DNA of 64,000 nt from Sphingomonas sp. QA11 (GTDB lineage Bacteria > Pseudomonadota > Alphaproteobacteria > Sphingomonadales > Sphingomonadaceae): assembly GCF_028473665.1 (NCBI RefSeq), contig NZ_CP098774.1, positions 3,810,501 to 3,874,500 of the forward strand. The letters run 5' to 3'. Positions within the stretch are counted from its first letter, which is position 1; each line of letters begins with the position of its first letter. The position numbers and the translations under genes were made by a program. Below are positions 8,015 to 16,663 of the stretch, piece by piece. The notes under the pieces were generated by a model, which worked only from the letters and a program-made list of their open reading frames with translations, was not told the origin of the DNA and made no database searches.

Positions 8015-8941
8015 TCAGCGGTAACGTGGCCCTTCGAACCAGTCAGCGAAATCGCCCCATGCCTTGGACACGCGATCGGGAAAGGCAGCGGGTCGCTTTT
8101 CGAGGAACGACCCGACGCCCTCGCGCGCATCGGCGCTGGCACCGCGCAGCCACATGACCCGGCTTTCCAGGCGGTGCGCCTCCATCGGATGAGTCGCGCC
8201 GAGCCCGGTCCAGAGCATCCGGCGCATGACCGATATGGAGACCGGCGCGCTCTCCCCGGTCAGCGTGCGGGCAAGGGCGCGGGCGGCGGACAGCAGGTCA
8301 TCGGGCGCGTGGACGCCACGGACCAGCCCGCCGCGCAATGCCTCCGCCGCATCGAACAGACGGGCCGAGTAGCACCATTCCAGCGCCTGCCCGATGCCGA
8401 CAAGCCGGGGCAGGAACCAGGTCGAGGTCGCCTCGGGCACGATCCCGCGCCGGGCGAAGACGAAGCCGAAGCGCGCCGTATCGCCGGCGAGGCGGAAATC
8501 CATCGGCAGGGTCATGGTCGCACCGACGCCGACCGCCGGGCCATTGATCGCGCCGATCACCGGCTTGCGCGAGTCGAAGATGCGGAGCGACAGGATGCCG
8601 CCGCCATCGCGCACCGCCGGATTCGACCAGTCGACGCTGCCATCCTCGTTCACCGGTGAATCGCCATCGGCCCAGCGGCCGCCGCGCTTTTCATAATCGA
8701 AGGTCGCGCCGCCTTCCGACAGGTCGGCGCCGGCGCAAAAGGCCCGGCCGCTGCCGGTGACGATCACCGCGCGAACGGCATCGTCGGCGTCGGTCGCGTC
8801 GAATGCAGCGAGCAGATCGTAGAGCATCGCCCGGTTGAACGCGTTGAGCTTGTCGGGCCGGTCGAGCGTGATCGTGGCGATGCCGTCCTCGCCGGTCTCC
8901 AGCCGGATCGTCTCGAAACGCGGGTCCTGCCGTGCCGTCAT
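8015..8941 (-). CDS. Enoyl-CoA hydratase/isomerase (crotonase) family protein
   Basis: This is a 308-residue crotonase-fold enzyme. Characteristic segments are ITLDRPDKLNAFNRAM, GSGRAFCAGADLSEGG (oxyanion hole), KPVIGAINGPAVGVGATMTL and FGFVFARRGIVPEATSTW, in which the Glu of VPEA is the expected acid/base residue. The C-terminal SVMRRMLW and EGVGSFLEKRPAAF segments complete the fold. It acts on acyl-CoA thioesters in the cytoplasm, probably beta-oxidation or amino-acid breakdown. It is on the same strand as the pentose operon but 114 nt upstream, separated by the xyl box, so it is probably an independent unit. The exact acyl substrate cannot be assigned. Confidence 0.9.
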   Translation of the reverse strand: MTARQDPRFETIRLETGEDGIATITLDRPDKLNAFNRAMLYDLLAAFDATDADDAVRAVIVTGSGRAFCAGADLSEGGATFDYEKRGGRWADGDSPVNEDGSVDWSNPAVRDGGGILSLRIFDSRKPVIGAINGPAVGVGATMTLPMDFRLAGDTARFGFVFARRGIVPEATSTWFLPRLVGIGQALEWCYSARLFDAAEALRGGLVRGVHAPDDLLSAARALARTLTGESAPVSISVMRRMLWTGLGATHPMEAHRLESRVMWLRGASADAREGVGSFLEKRPAAFPDRVSKAWGDFADWFEGPRYR

Positions 8942-9036
8942 CCGCCCGTCCTTGCTGCTACCCGATCGAGACTAGGCCCGCCACGGGGAAGCCCGCAATC
9001 GGGTGTAACGGCTTTTTAGCTGGTGCGGGGCCATAG

Positions 9037-11550
9037 ATGCGCGGTTCGACCCCAAGTGGACAGGCCGTCTATTCAATGCATCGCTTCCCGCTCATCGCCC
9101 CCAAACCGCCGCGCCTCAGCGAACATCTCGACGCGTTGAAGCGGGTCGAGCAATCGGGCGTGTTCAGCAACAACGGCCCCGAGGTCCGCGCGTTCGAGGC
9201 CGAGGCCAACGAGCATCTGTTCGGCGGCCATGGCGCGACCCTCGCCGTCGCGAATGCGACGCTTGGCCTGATCGTGGCGATCCGCGAGGCGGCCGGCGCC
9301 GGTGCGCCCGGGCGGTTCGCACTGATGCCGGCGCTGACCTTCGCCGCGACCGCGCAGGCCGCGCTGTGGGCCGGGCTGACGCCGCTGATCTGCGATATCG
9401 ACCCGGAGGACTGGGGCGCCTGCCCGGCCGCCGAGGAACGGCTCCTGCGTCACTATGGCGACCGGATCGGCGTGATCGTGCCTTATGCGACCTTCGGCAA
9501 CGCGATCGACCTGGATCGCTATGCCTGGTTGCAACGCCGTCACGGAATCGGCGTGGTGGTTGACGCGGCCGCCTCGCTCGGCACGATCGACGATTGCGGC
9601 CTCGGCTTCGGCGCCGATGCGCCGTTCGCCGTGGTCTATTCGATGCACGCCACCAAGACCTTCGCGGTGGCCGAGGGCGGCTTGGTCCATTCAGGCGACG
9701 TCAGGCAGGTCGAAGCGCTCCGCGCGATGATCAATTTCGGGTTCGAAAGCGGGCGCAGCGCCACCGTGCCGGGCATCAACGCGAAATTGCCGGAGGTCCT
9801 GGCCATCATGGCGAGGGCGAAGCTGACCGAGATAGATTCGATCTGCGACAATCGCGCTGCGATCGAGGATGCCTACAAGGCATCGCTGACGGGCATGACC
9901 TTCCAGCGCGTTTCCGGCCGCCGCCGGGCGAGCCAGTTCATGCCGGTGGTGCTGCCCGAGGAGCAGATCGGGCGTCGCGAATCGATCACTGCCGGCCTTG
10001 CCAAGGCGGGCATCGGCTGCGGACGCTATTTCAGCCCGCATCTGGGCGAGCAGCCCCTGTTCCGCTCGGTGGCGACGATCGAGCCGACGCCCGTCGCCGA
10101 TTCGATTTCAGCGCGCCTGCTGTCGTTGCCGGTTACCGATGCGATGACGCCGGCCGATGCGGAGACCATCGCCCAGGTCTTCAACAGCCTGTCAGCACCC
10201 CGCGCCCATGCCCGCGCGGCGGCCGCCATGCCGATCGCGTCGATGCTGCTGGTCGGCGGGGGCCCCGCCGGCACCGCGCTGCTCACCGCCGCGACCAAGC
10301 AGGGCCTGTTGCCGCAACTGGCGCAATCGGGGCTGGTCGTGGTCGAGCGCGAGAACGCGATCGGCGTCGGCCGGATCGGGCGCTATGCGATCAATTCCGA
10401 CAGCACCGCCACGACCTTCCTGAGCGCGGTGAAGGACAATGTGCACCCGGAGATCGCGGCGATCGCCAACGGCCCGATCGGCCGCGCGGTGGCGAAGCAT
10501 GACGGGGCCGACGGCGTGCCACTCGTCGAGGCGGGCCGGCTGGTCCGCGCCACCGGCGACCGGCTCGCGGGCATCGTCACCGCCAATGGCGGATCGGTCC
10601 TGACCGGGCACGAGGTGATCGGCACCGCCCGTACGCGCGAGGGCCTGTGGCGGACGGCGCTGCGCCGCCTTTCCGACGGGACGACGGTTGAACGGCTTTC
10701 GAGCTCGGTGGTGATCGCGACGGGCGGCCACCAGCCGCTCGACCGCCTCGCCGCGCAACAGGTCGCCGGCGTCTCGCTTGTTTCCGAAGTCGGCGACCGG
10801 CTGATCCAGTCGGACGAGGTCCTGGCCGAGGGCGGCATGGACAAGCTCGGCGACCTCCTTTCAGGCAAACGTACCCCGCGCATCGCGGTGATCGGCGGAT
10901 CGACCAGCGCGCTCGCGACGATCGTGCTGCTGCTCAAGAGCAGGCCGGCGTTGCCGTTCGGCGCGGGCGGGGTCACGCTGCTGCATCGCCGTCCCCTGAG
11001 GCCCTTCTACCATTCAGTCGAGGCGGCGCATGCCGAGGGCTTCACCGATTTCGGCCCGGACGACATCTGCCCGGTCAGCGGCTTCGTCTATCGCCTTGCC
11101 GGCTTCCGGCTCGAGGCCCGCGAACTGGTGCTGCGCATGCTTCAGGTCGACGGCCGCGCACCCGATCCGCGCGTCGCGATCCACCAGGTCACCGGCGACG
11201 ACGACGTGGCGGCGCGCGCTCATCTGGCGGAGGCCGACCTGGTGATCGCCGCGCTCGGCTATCGCCCGCGCGCCCTGCCGGTCACCGACGCGAGCGGCGT
11301 CCCGATCCCGCTCGCCGCGCAGAGCGGTGCGCCGATGGTCGATCGCCATTGCCGCGTCTGCGACGCGCATGGCGCCCCGATCGCCGGGCTTTACGGCATC
11401 GGCCTCGCGGCGGGATTCGTGCCCTGGGGCACGCTGGGCGGCGAGACGAGCTTTCGCGGACAGGCCAACGGCCTGTGGCAGTGGCAGAACGATGTCGGGC
11501 TGATGATCGTCAACCAGGTGCTCGACACCGCCGAAAGGGCTGTCGCATGA
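9037..11550 (+). CDS. Fused DegT/DnrJ/EryC1-type aminotransferase and FAD/NAD(P)-binding protein
   Basis: This single 837-residue frame contains two domains. Residues ~15-385 are a DegT/DnrJ/EryC1-like PLP fold: FSNNGPEVRAFEAEANEHLF, LAVANATLGL, LMPALTFAATAQAALWAG, and MHATKTFAVAEGGLV with the Schiff-base Lys207. From residue ~398 a second domain opens with a dinucleotide loop, MLLVGGGPAGTALL (Gly407-Gly412), followed by ATGGHQPLDRL, IAVIGGSTSALAT (a second nucleotide-binding loop) and VIAALGYRPRALP. It looks like a flavin monooxygenase or FAD/NAD(P) oxidoreductase. The next gene, a GT2 glycosyltransferase, overlaps its stop. A role in making a modified amino sugar or glycosylated metabolite is inferred. 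A start at ATG 9076 is also possible. Confidence 0.8.
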   Translation: MRGSTPSGQAVYSMHRFPLIAPKPPRLSEHLDALKRVEQSGVFSNNGPEVRAFEAEANEHLFGGHGATLAVANATLGLIVAIREAAGAGAPGRFALMPALTFAATAQAALWAGLTPLICDIDPEDWGACPAAEERLLRHYGDRIGVIVPYATFGNAIDLDRYAWLQRRHGIGVVVDAAASLGTIDDCGLGFGADAPFAVVYSMHATKTFAVAEGGLVHSGDVRQVEALRAMINFGFESGRSATVPGINAKLPEVLAIMARAKLTEIDSICDNRAAIEDAYKASLTGMTFQRVSGRRRASQFMPVVLPEEQIGRRESITAGLAKAGIGCGRYFSPHLGEQPLFRSVATIEPTPVADSISARLLSLPVTDAMTPADAETIAQVFNSLSAPRAHARAAAAMPIASMLLVGGGPAGTALLTAATKQGLLPQLAQSGLVVVERENAIGVGRIGRYAINSDSTATTFLSAVKDNVHPEIAAIANGPIGRAVAKHDGADGVPLVEAGRLVRATGDRLAGIVTANGGSVLTGHEVIGTARTREGLWRTALRRLSDGTTVERLSSSVVIATGGHQPLDRLAAQQVAGVSLVSEVGDRLIQSDEVLAEGGMDKLGDLLSGKRTPRIAVIGGSTSALATIVLLLKSRPALPFGAGGVTLLHRRPLRPFYHSVEAAHAEGFTDFGPDDICPVSGFVYRLAGFRLEARELVLRMLQVDGRAPDPRVAIHQVTGDDDVAARAHLAEADLVIAALGYRPRALPVTDASGVPIPLAAQSGAPMVDRHCRVCDAHGAPIAGLYGIGLAAGFVPWGTLGGETSFRGQANGLWQWQNDVGLMIVNQVLDTAERAVA

Positions 11551-12614
11551 CCAGCCCCGCGATCAGTGTCGTCATGGCAGCCTATAATGGCGCCGGCCTG
11601 ATCGTGGAGACGCTCGAAACGCTGAAGGCACAAAGCTTCGGGGATTTCGAGGTGATCATCGTCGACGATTGCTCGACCGACGACACCATCGCGGTGATTC
11701 GCGGCTTCGACGATTCCCGCATCCGGCTGATCGCGGCGGAGAAGAACCAGGGCGTGGTCGCCTCCCGCAACCGCGGATTCGCCGAGGCGCGCGGGCGCTA
11801 TATCGCGGCGCTGGACCATGACGACCTCTGCCATCCGCAGCGTTTCGCCAAGCAGGTCGCCTATCTCGAGGCGAATCCCGGGACCGTGCTGGTCGGCACC
11901 GCCGCATCGATCCTGGAAAATGGCGTGGTGCTGCCGGGATCGCTCGCCCCCGTCACCACGCCGGCGCTCGTCGAATGGCTGTTGCGGATCGAGAATCCGC
12001 TGGTCTGGTCGTCAGTGATGATCCGCGGCGACGCGGCACGGAAACTCGATCCATTCACCCGGCCCGACATGGTCTTCGCCGAGGATTACGACCTTTATCA
12101 CCGGATCGGCAGGCTGGGCGCGATCGCCCGGCTCGACGAGGAACTGGTGACCTATCGCCGCCACACCGGCGGTGCCTCGCAGCGCCATATCGATGCGATG
12201 ACCGGCCGGGCGACCGATGTGCTGACCGAGGTCTATGCCGGCCTGTTCGGCGACGATGCCAGGGCGACCGCCGACCTGGTGGTCCGGCACGTCATGGGGC
12301 AGCGCCCGGTTCCCGACCGCGCGACTTTCCGTCGTCTCGGCGACGCACTGGTCACCCTGCAGGACGATTTCCTCGCGACTCACCGCCCCGACCCGAACAG
12401 CCGAAGCCTGATCCGCTGGGAGACCGCGCGCCGCTGGGCACGGATCGGGCGGATCGGACTGCGCACCGGCCAGCTCGACCTGGGCGACGCCGTCGCGGTG
12501 CGGCCCGACCATCTCGGGCTTGGCTATGCCGGGATCGACGACCTGGTGATGTCCCGGCTGGTCGGTACCGCCCGGTCGGTGCAGCGCAAGCTGGCAGCGC
12601 GCGCCGCAAGCTGA
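11547..12614 (+). CDS. Family 2 glycosyltransferase
   Basis: This 355-residue GT-A-fold transferase has an N-terminal SVVMAAYNGAGLIVETLETL, the nucleotide-sugar site VIIVDDCSTDD, the DXD-like metal motif ALDHDD, and an acceptor-side EDYDLYHRI segment resembling the catalytic ED motif of inverting GT2 enzymes. No transmembrane segment is evident, so it is a soluble or peripheral glycosyltransferase. ATG at 11547 overlaps the stop of the aminotransferase/FAD fusion (ATGA), showing translational coupling. The two presumably act in one pathway for a surface or secreted glycoconjugate. Donor and acceptor are unknown. Confidence 0.9.
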   Translation: MTSPAISVVMAAYNGAGLIVETLETLKAQSFGDFEVIIVDDCSTDDTIAVIRGFDDSRIRLIAAEKNQGVVASRNRGFAEARGRYIAALDHDDLCHPQRFAKQVAYLEANPGTVLVGTAASILENGVVLPGSLAPVTTPALVEWLLRIENPLVWSSVMIRGDAARKLDPFTRPDMVFAEDYDLYHRIGRLGAIARLDEELVTYRRHTGGASQRHIDAMTGRATDVLTEVYAGLFGDDARATADLVVRHVMGQRPVPDRATFRRLGDALVTLQDDFLATHRPDPNSRSLIRWETARRWARIGRIGLRTGQLDLGDAVAVRPDHLGLGYAGIDDLVMSRLVGTARSVQRKLAARAAS

Positions 12615-12623
12615 GCCACGATC

Positions 12624-13538
12624 TCAGCGCGGGGTCTTCTCCGCCTCGATCTGCCTGAAGGCCACATTCTGGAGCGCGACCGCCTGCCCTTCCGACAGGC
12701 CGAGATCGTCCGCCGCCCTTTCCTTCGCCCCGAGCATCCGAGGGTCACGCCCGGTCACCTTGCCGAAGATCATCAGGGCTTCGAGATAATAGCCGGCGAC
12801 GCTCCCGTGATACTGGTCGTAGGTCCACAGATCGAGCTTGCCGAAATCGATCCCGTCATAGGGATTGGGATCGGCGACCTTCTCGGCGAAGGCCCGGTTC
12901 CAGGCCTCGCCCACCGCGATGATCCCGTCGACCGAGCGGTTCGCCAGCGCCAGATTCGCCCCGGCGCGCAGGTCGAGCGCCATCGCGGTGATCGGCTTGC
13001 CGTACCAATGGCCCTTGGGCAGATAGGTCTCGTCGGCGCGCGACCAGGTCGAGTTCAGCTCGATGCGCACGGCGGGATTGCGCTGGCGGAACATGGTCGC
13101 GAACAGGCCCGAATAGCGCAGCAGGAGCCCCGGATCGCCCGGCCTGGCGCGATCGAGCGTACTGAAATCCTGCAACACGACCACATCCCATTTGCGGTCG
13201 AGCAGGGCACGTCTCGTCTCGTAATGGAAATCCAGCCCCTTGCCGCCCTGAGTCTCGAGGCTGACCTCGTAGGAGAGCCCGGCCTGCTGAGCCATCAGCT
13301 TGAAGATCGCTGGCACACCCCCGGTACCGTCACCGGTGAGATCGGTGACCGTGTCGGTGCGGTAGCGCCGAACCGCCGAATGCGCGCCCTGGGTAAAGCT
13401 GTTGCCGACGAACAGGATGGTCTTCGCCGCCGCCCGCGCCACCGGTGGGGCCTGCACCTGCGCCCTGGCGACGGCGGCGACGGGCGCCAACGCCGCAAGC
13501 GACGCTGCCACCAGGAAACCGATCTTGCCCATCCTCAT
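12624..13538 (-). CDS. Secreted SGNH/GDSL-like hydrolase
   Basis: This 304-residue protein has a cleavable signal peptide (MGKIGFLVAASLAALAPVAA). It then has TILFVGNSFTQG, a GDSL-like block I with the nucleophile Ser, and a C-terminal YDQYHGSVAGYYLEAL carrying the Asp-x-x-His of block V. These enzymes are usually esterases or acetylesterases. It is the last gene of a minus-strand operon: ATG 13538 has GAGGA 8 nt upstream and lies 11 nt after the TonB receptor stop. Periplasmic de-esterification of a substrate imported by the receptor, releasing an acid for DctA, is inferred. Confidence 0.8.
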   Translation of the reverse strand: MRMGKIGFLVAASLAALAPVAAVARAQVQAPPVARAAAKTILFVGNSFTQGAHSAVRRYRTDTVTDLTGDGTGGVPAIFKLMAQQAGLSYEVSLETQGGKGLDFHYETRRALLDRKWDVVVLQDFSTLDRARPGDPGLLLRYSGLFATMFRQRNPAVRIELNSTWSRADETYLPKGHWYGKPITAMALDLRAGANLALANRSVDGIIAVGEAWNRAFAEKVADPNPYDGIDFGKLDLWTYDQYHGSVAGYYLEALMIFGKVTGRDPRMLGAKERAADDLGLSEGQAVALQNVAFRQIEAEKTPR

Positions 13539-13549
13539 GCGTCTTTTCC

Positions 13550-16500
13550 TCAGAACTTCTTGCCGACCGATACGTACCAGTAGCGGCCATAGGGGTTGTA
13601 GAGCGACCCGAAATAGCCGTCAGCGGTGATCGGCGGCTGCTTGTCGAACAGGTTGCGCGCGCCGACCCGGATCCGCGTATCGTTCAGCGCGCCGCCCTTG
13701 AAGCGATATTGCGCATAAAGGTTGAAGATCGTCTGGCCATGGATGACATAGGGGTTGCCCGACGAATCCAGGAAATTGGTGTCGTTGACGTCGCTGGTGT
13801 AGTTGGCGAACCCGCCGAGCTGCACCTGGCCGAGAGTCCAGGTCAACGATCCGGTGACCCGCCATTTCGGCTTGCCCCGGACCTCGATCAGGTCGCTGCC
13901 GTCCGTCAGCGGGGTCGCCGCGTTGATCGTGCCCGCGGCACGCGCATCGAACAGCGTCTGCACCAGCGACGGATTCTCGCGGGCATATCTGGTCAGCCGC
14001 GCCGCGTTGATGTTGAGATCGAAATCGCCGATCCCGGTATGGTCGATGCGGTAGAGCAGGGCGAGATCGACCCCCTGCACTGTCTGCGGCAGCAGGTTGG
14101 TGAACTGGTCCTTGATCTGGAGGATCGCCCCGGCCGGTGCGAGACCCGATCCGGCGAACACCGCCGTGTCGTCCGGCGTCACCGCGGCACGGATGACATT
14201 GGGATTGCTCGATCCCTGCAGGCGCAGGAGATAATCCAGGACCAGCGCATTCTGCGCGCCGAACTGGCCGACGATGCCGACCTGGTGGATCGACCAGAAA
14301 TCAGCCGTCAAGGTCAGCCGGCCGAAGCGCCGTGGAATGAACTTCGGTTCGATCACCGCGCCGACCGTCCAGTTGGTGCTGTCCTCGGGCTTCAGGTCGG
14401 GATTGCCGCTGATCAGGATGGTGTAGCTGATGTTGCGCGTGCAGGTGTTGAAATTGGCGATGGTCGCTTTGCGCACATCAGCTTCGCAGCGATAGAAATC
14501 CTGGTTGATCACGCTGCTCGAGCTGAGCCGCGAATATTGTACTGTCTTCGTCTGTTCGAGGTTCGGCGCGCGGAAGCCCTGCGACCAGGAACCGCGCAGG
14601 CGCAGGCCGTCGATGATATCCCAGGCGGCGGCGACCTTCGGCTTCGCGACCGACCCGAAATCGCTGTAATGCTCGTACCGGCCGGCAAGCTGGAGATCGA
14701 GGCGGCGGACGAGCGGGATGTTCATGTCCGGCGAGACCAGCGGCACCGCGAGCTCGCCAAAGGCGGAGGCGACGAAGCGATCGCCCCGGGTCGACGGCGT
14801 CGGGCTGACCGCCGCGACATTGCTGATCGAGACCTCCCCGGTCACGGCATCGACGAACTGGATCGACCCGTCGAGGTTCGGGTCGCGATCGTCGCGCTGA
14901 GTCTCGCGGCGACCCTCGACGCCCGCGGCGATGCCGACATCGCCGCCGGGCAAGGCGAAGAGATGGCCGTTCGAGACCTTGAAGTCGCCCAGCGCCAGCG
15001 TGGTCTTGTCGTGCCGGCGCAGCTTGAAGCGGATCGCATCGATCGCCGCCCTCGACGAGGGCGAGCAATCGCCGACACTCGGGTTGGCCGAGCAGCCGCC
15101 GCTGAAGGGATTATACGCATCCGGCGTCGAGAGCGCGAGGCTCTGCTGAAGCCTGGTCATGTTGATCGCGTCCGACAGATCGGTCGCAATGGCTTCGGAA
15201 TAGAGGAACGCGGTGTCGAAATCGAAGCTGCCGATCTTGCCCCTGGCCCCGGCCAGGAAGCGCGACTGGGAATTGGTCACATCGACATATTGCGGACCGG
15301 TATCGACGAAGCGATAGGTCGACAGGCGCACCGGCAGGCCGGCGGCGGGCACGTTGGTCAGCCCGGGGATTCGGTTGGGATTGACCGTGCCGTTGGCGAA
15401 GACCGCCGCGCCGAACGGATTCCAGTAATTGCTCGCCGGGACGACGATCGCGTTGAGGTTGATCGTCGGCGGCTGGATGGCGTGGCTCTGCGCCCGGTAA
15501 TAGCCGAGCTCCGTGTAGAGCGTGAGCGAGTCGGAGACGTCGTAATGCGCGCTCAGGAAGCTGTTGAACCGGCTGATCCGCGGCGAGACGGTGGTGTCGA
15601 CCGCGTTGTCGAAGCGTTCGTTGCGCAGCGTCGTGCTGGTGGCCCGCGTGCCGGTACCGAAACAGGTATCAGTGCTGATCGTATAGACGCAGCCCGGATC
15701 GAGCGCCGACTGGGAATGGAAGAGACCGGTCGAACTGGTGAGCGCTGTCGTCCCACGCCGGATCGTGCCGGGGCCGCCGACGACCGCGAGGTTCGCCCAG
15801 GGCGACTGGGTCGCGCGGCCGTCCGGATTCGCGTTGGCGGCAAAAGCGGAATTATTCGCGAAGAGCGGGCGCAGATCGTTGGTCGCGGTATAGGCCTCGT
15901 CCCCGGAAAGCTGCGCGGTGCGCCGGGTATAATCGAGATAGAGCGACACGTTGCCGCGGCCCTGGGCGAAATCGGTGCCGGCGAAACCGGTGATCTGATA
16001 TTCCTTGCGATGCGTGCCCTCGGCGAAGCCGAAGCGCCCGTCGATCGAGACGCCCTTATAATCGCTCTTGGTCACGGTGTTGACCACGCCCGCCACCGCA
16101 TCGGCGCCGTAGATCGCCGCCGCGCCGTCGCGCAGCACCTCGAGCCGCTCGATCCCGGCGACCGGCAGCGAGTTGGAGTTGAAGCCGAGAACGGGGACAT
16201 TGCCCTCGCCGGCCTGGCTCACCGGATGCGAGACGAGGCGGCGGCCGTTGAGCAGCACCAGCGTATTGCCGACGCCGAGGTTGCGCAGGTTGATCGAATT
16301 CACGTCGCCCCGCGCCGCGTTGCTGGTCTGCGGGTTGTTCGACGGGTTGAAGGTGACGTCGCCCATCTGCGGGATAGCGCGGATCAGGTCGTCGCCGGTA
16401 AGCGCGCCGGTCGCGTCGATCTGCTTCGCGTCGATCACGGTGACGGGGAGCGCGGCGGTGACGCTCGAGCCGCGGATCTGCGACCCGACGACGACGATGT

Positions 16501-16645
16501 CCTTGGCAAGCTCGGCTGACTCGTCGGGCGCGGCGGCATCCTGCGGCGATGCAGCGGGCGCTTCCTGCGCCCAGGCGCTCGCCGTCGCGAGTGCCGCGAA
16601 AGCGCTACCGGCGAGCAGCACCGCCGATCGGATTGCAAGGTTCAT
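13550..16645 (-). CDS. TonB-dependent receptor
   Basis: This outer-membrane receptor has about 1031 residues: signal peptide LAIRSAVLLAGSAFAALATASAWAQ, a short linker, KDIVVVGSQI resembling a TonB-box/start-of-plug segment, plug domain (LPVTVIDAKQIDATGAL ... NLGVGNTLVLLNGRRLV ... GAAAIYGADAVAGVVN), and a long barrel ending YGRYWYVSVGKKF with terminal Phe. ATG at 16645 has GGGGAGAGAG before it; the frame itself reaches 16660. It lies between dctA (18 nt upstream) and the SGNH hydrolase. This is the large sphingomonad type often used for carbohydrates or plant-derived compounds, and the context suggests an esterified organic acid. The ligand is not determinable. Confidence 0.92.
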   Translation of the reverse strand: MNLAIRSAVLLAGSAFAALATASAWAQEAPAASPQDAAAPDESAELAKDIVVVGSQIRGSSVTAALPVTVIDAKQIDATGALTGDDLIRAIPQMGDVTFNPSNNPQTSNAARGDVNSINLRNLGVGNTLVLLNGRRLVSHPVSQAGEGNVPVLGFNSNSLPVAGIERLEVLRDGAAAIYGADAVAGVVNTVTKSDYKGVSIDGRFGFAEGTHRKEYQITGFAGTDFAQGRGNVSLYLDYTRRTAQLSGDEAYTATNDLRPLFANNSAFAANANPDGRATQSPWANLAVVGGPGTIRRGTTALTSSTGLFHSQSALDPGCVYTISTDTCFGTGTRATSTTLRNERFDNAVDTTVSPRISRFNSFLSAHYDVSDSLTLYTELGYYRAQSHAIQPPTINLNAIVVPASNYWNPFGAAVFANGTVNPNRIPGLTNVPAAGLPVRLSTYRFVDTGPQYVDVTNSQSRFLAGARGKIGSFDFDTAFLYSEAIATDLSDAINMTRLQQSLALSTPDAYNPFSGGCSANPSVGDCSPSSRAAIDAIRFKLRRHDKTTLALGDFKVSNGHLFALPGGDVGIAAGVEGRRETQRDDRDPNLDGSIQFVDAVTGEVSISNVAAVSPTPSTRGDRFVASAFGELAVPLVSPDMNIPLVRRLDLQLAGRYEHYSDFGSVAKPKVAAAWDIIDGLRLRGSWSQGFRAPNLEQTKTVQYSRLSSSSVINQDFYRCEADVRKATIANFNTCTRNISYTILISGNPDLKPEDSTNWTVGAVIEPKFIPRRFGRLTLTADFWSIHQVGIVGQFGAQNALVLDYLLRLQGSSNPNVIRAAVTPDDTAVFAGSGLAPAGAILQIKDQFTNLLPQTVQGVDLALLYRIDHTGIGDFDLNINAARLTRYARENPSLVQTLFDARAAGTINAATPLTDGSDLIEVRGKPKWRVTGSLTWTLGQVQLGGFANYTSDVNDTNFLDSSGNPYVIHGQTIFNLYAQYRFKGGALNDTRIRVGARNLFDKQPPITADGYFGSLYNPYGRYWYVSVGKKF

Positions 16646-16663
16646 CGTCTCTCTCCCCATTTG

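Noticed and set aside
13445..16519. A 1024-codon plus-strand frame opposite the TonB receptor
   Set aside because: It is antisense to a receptor with signal peptide, plug and barrel.
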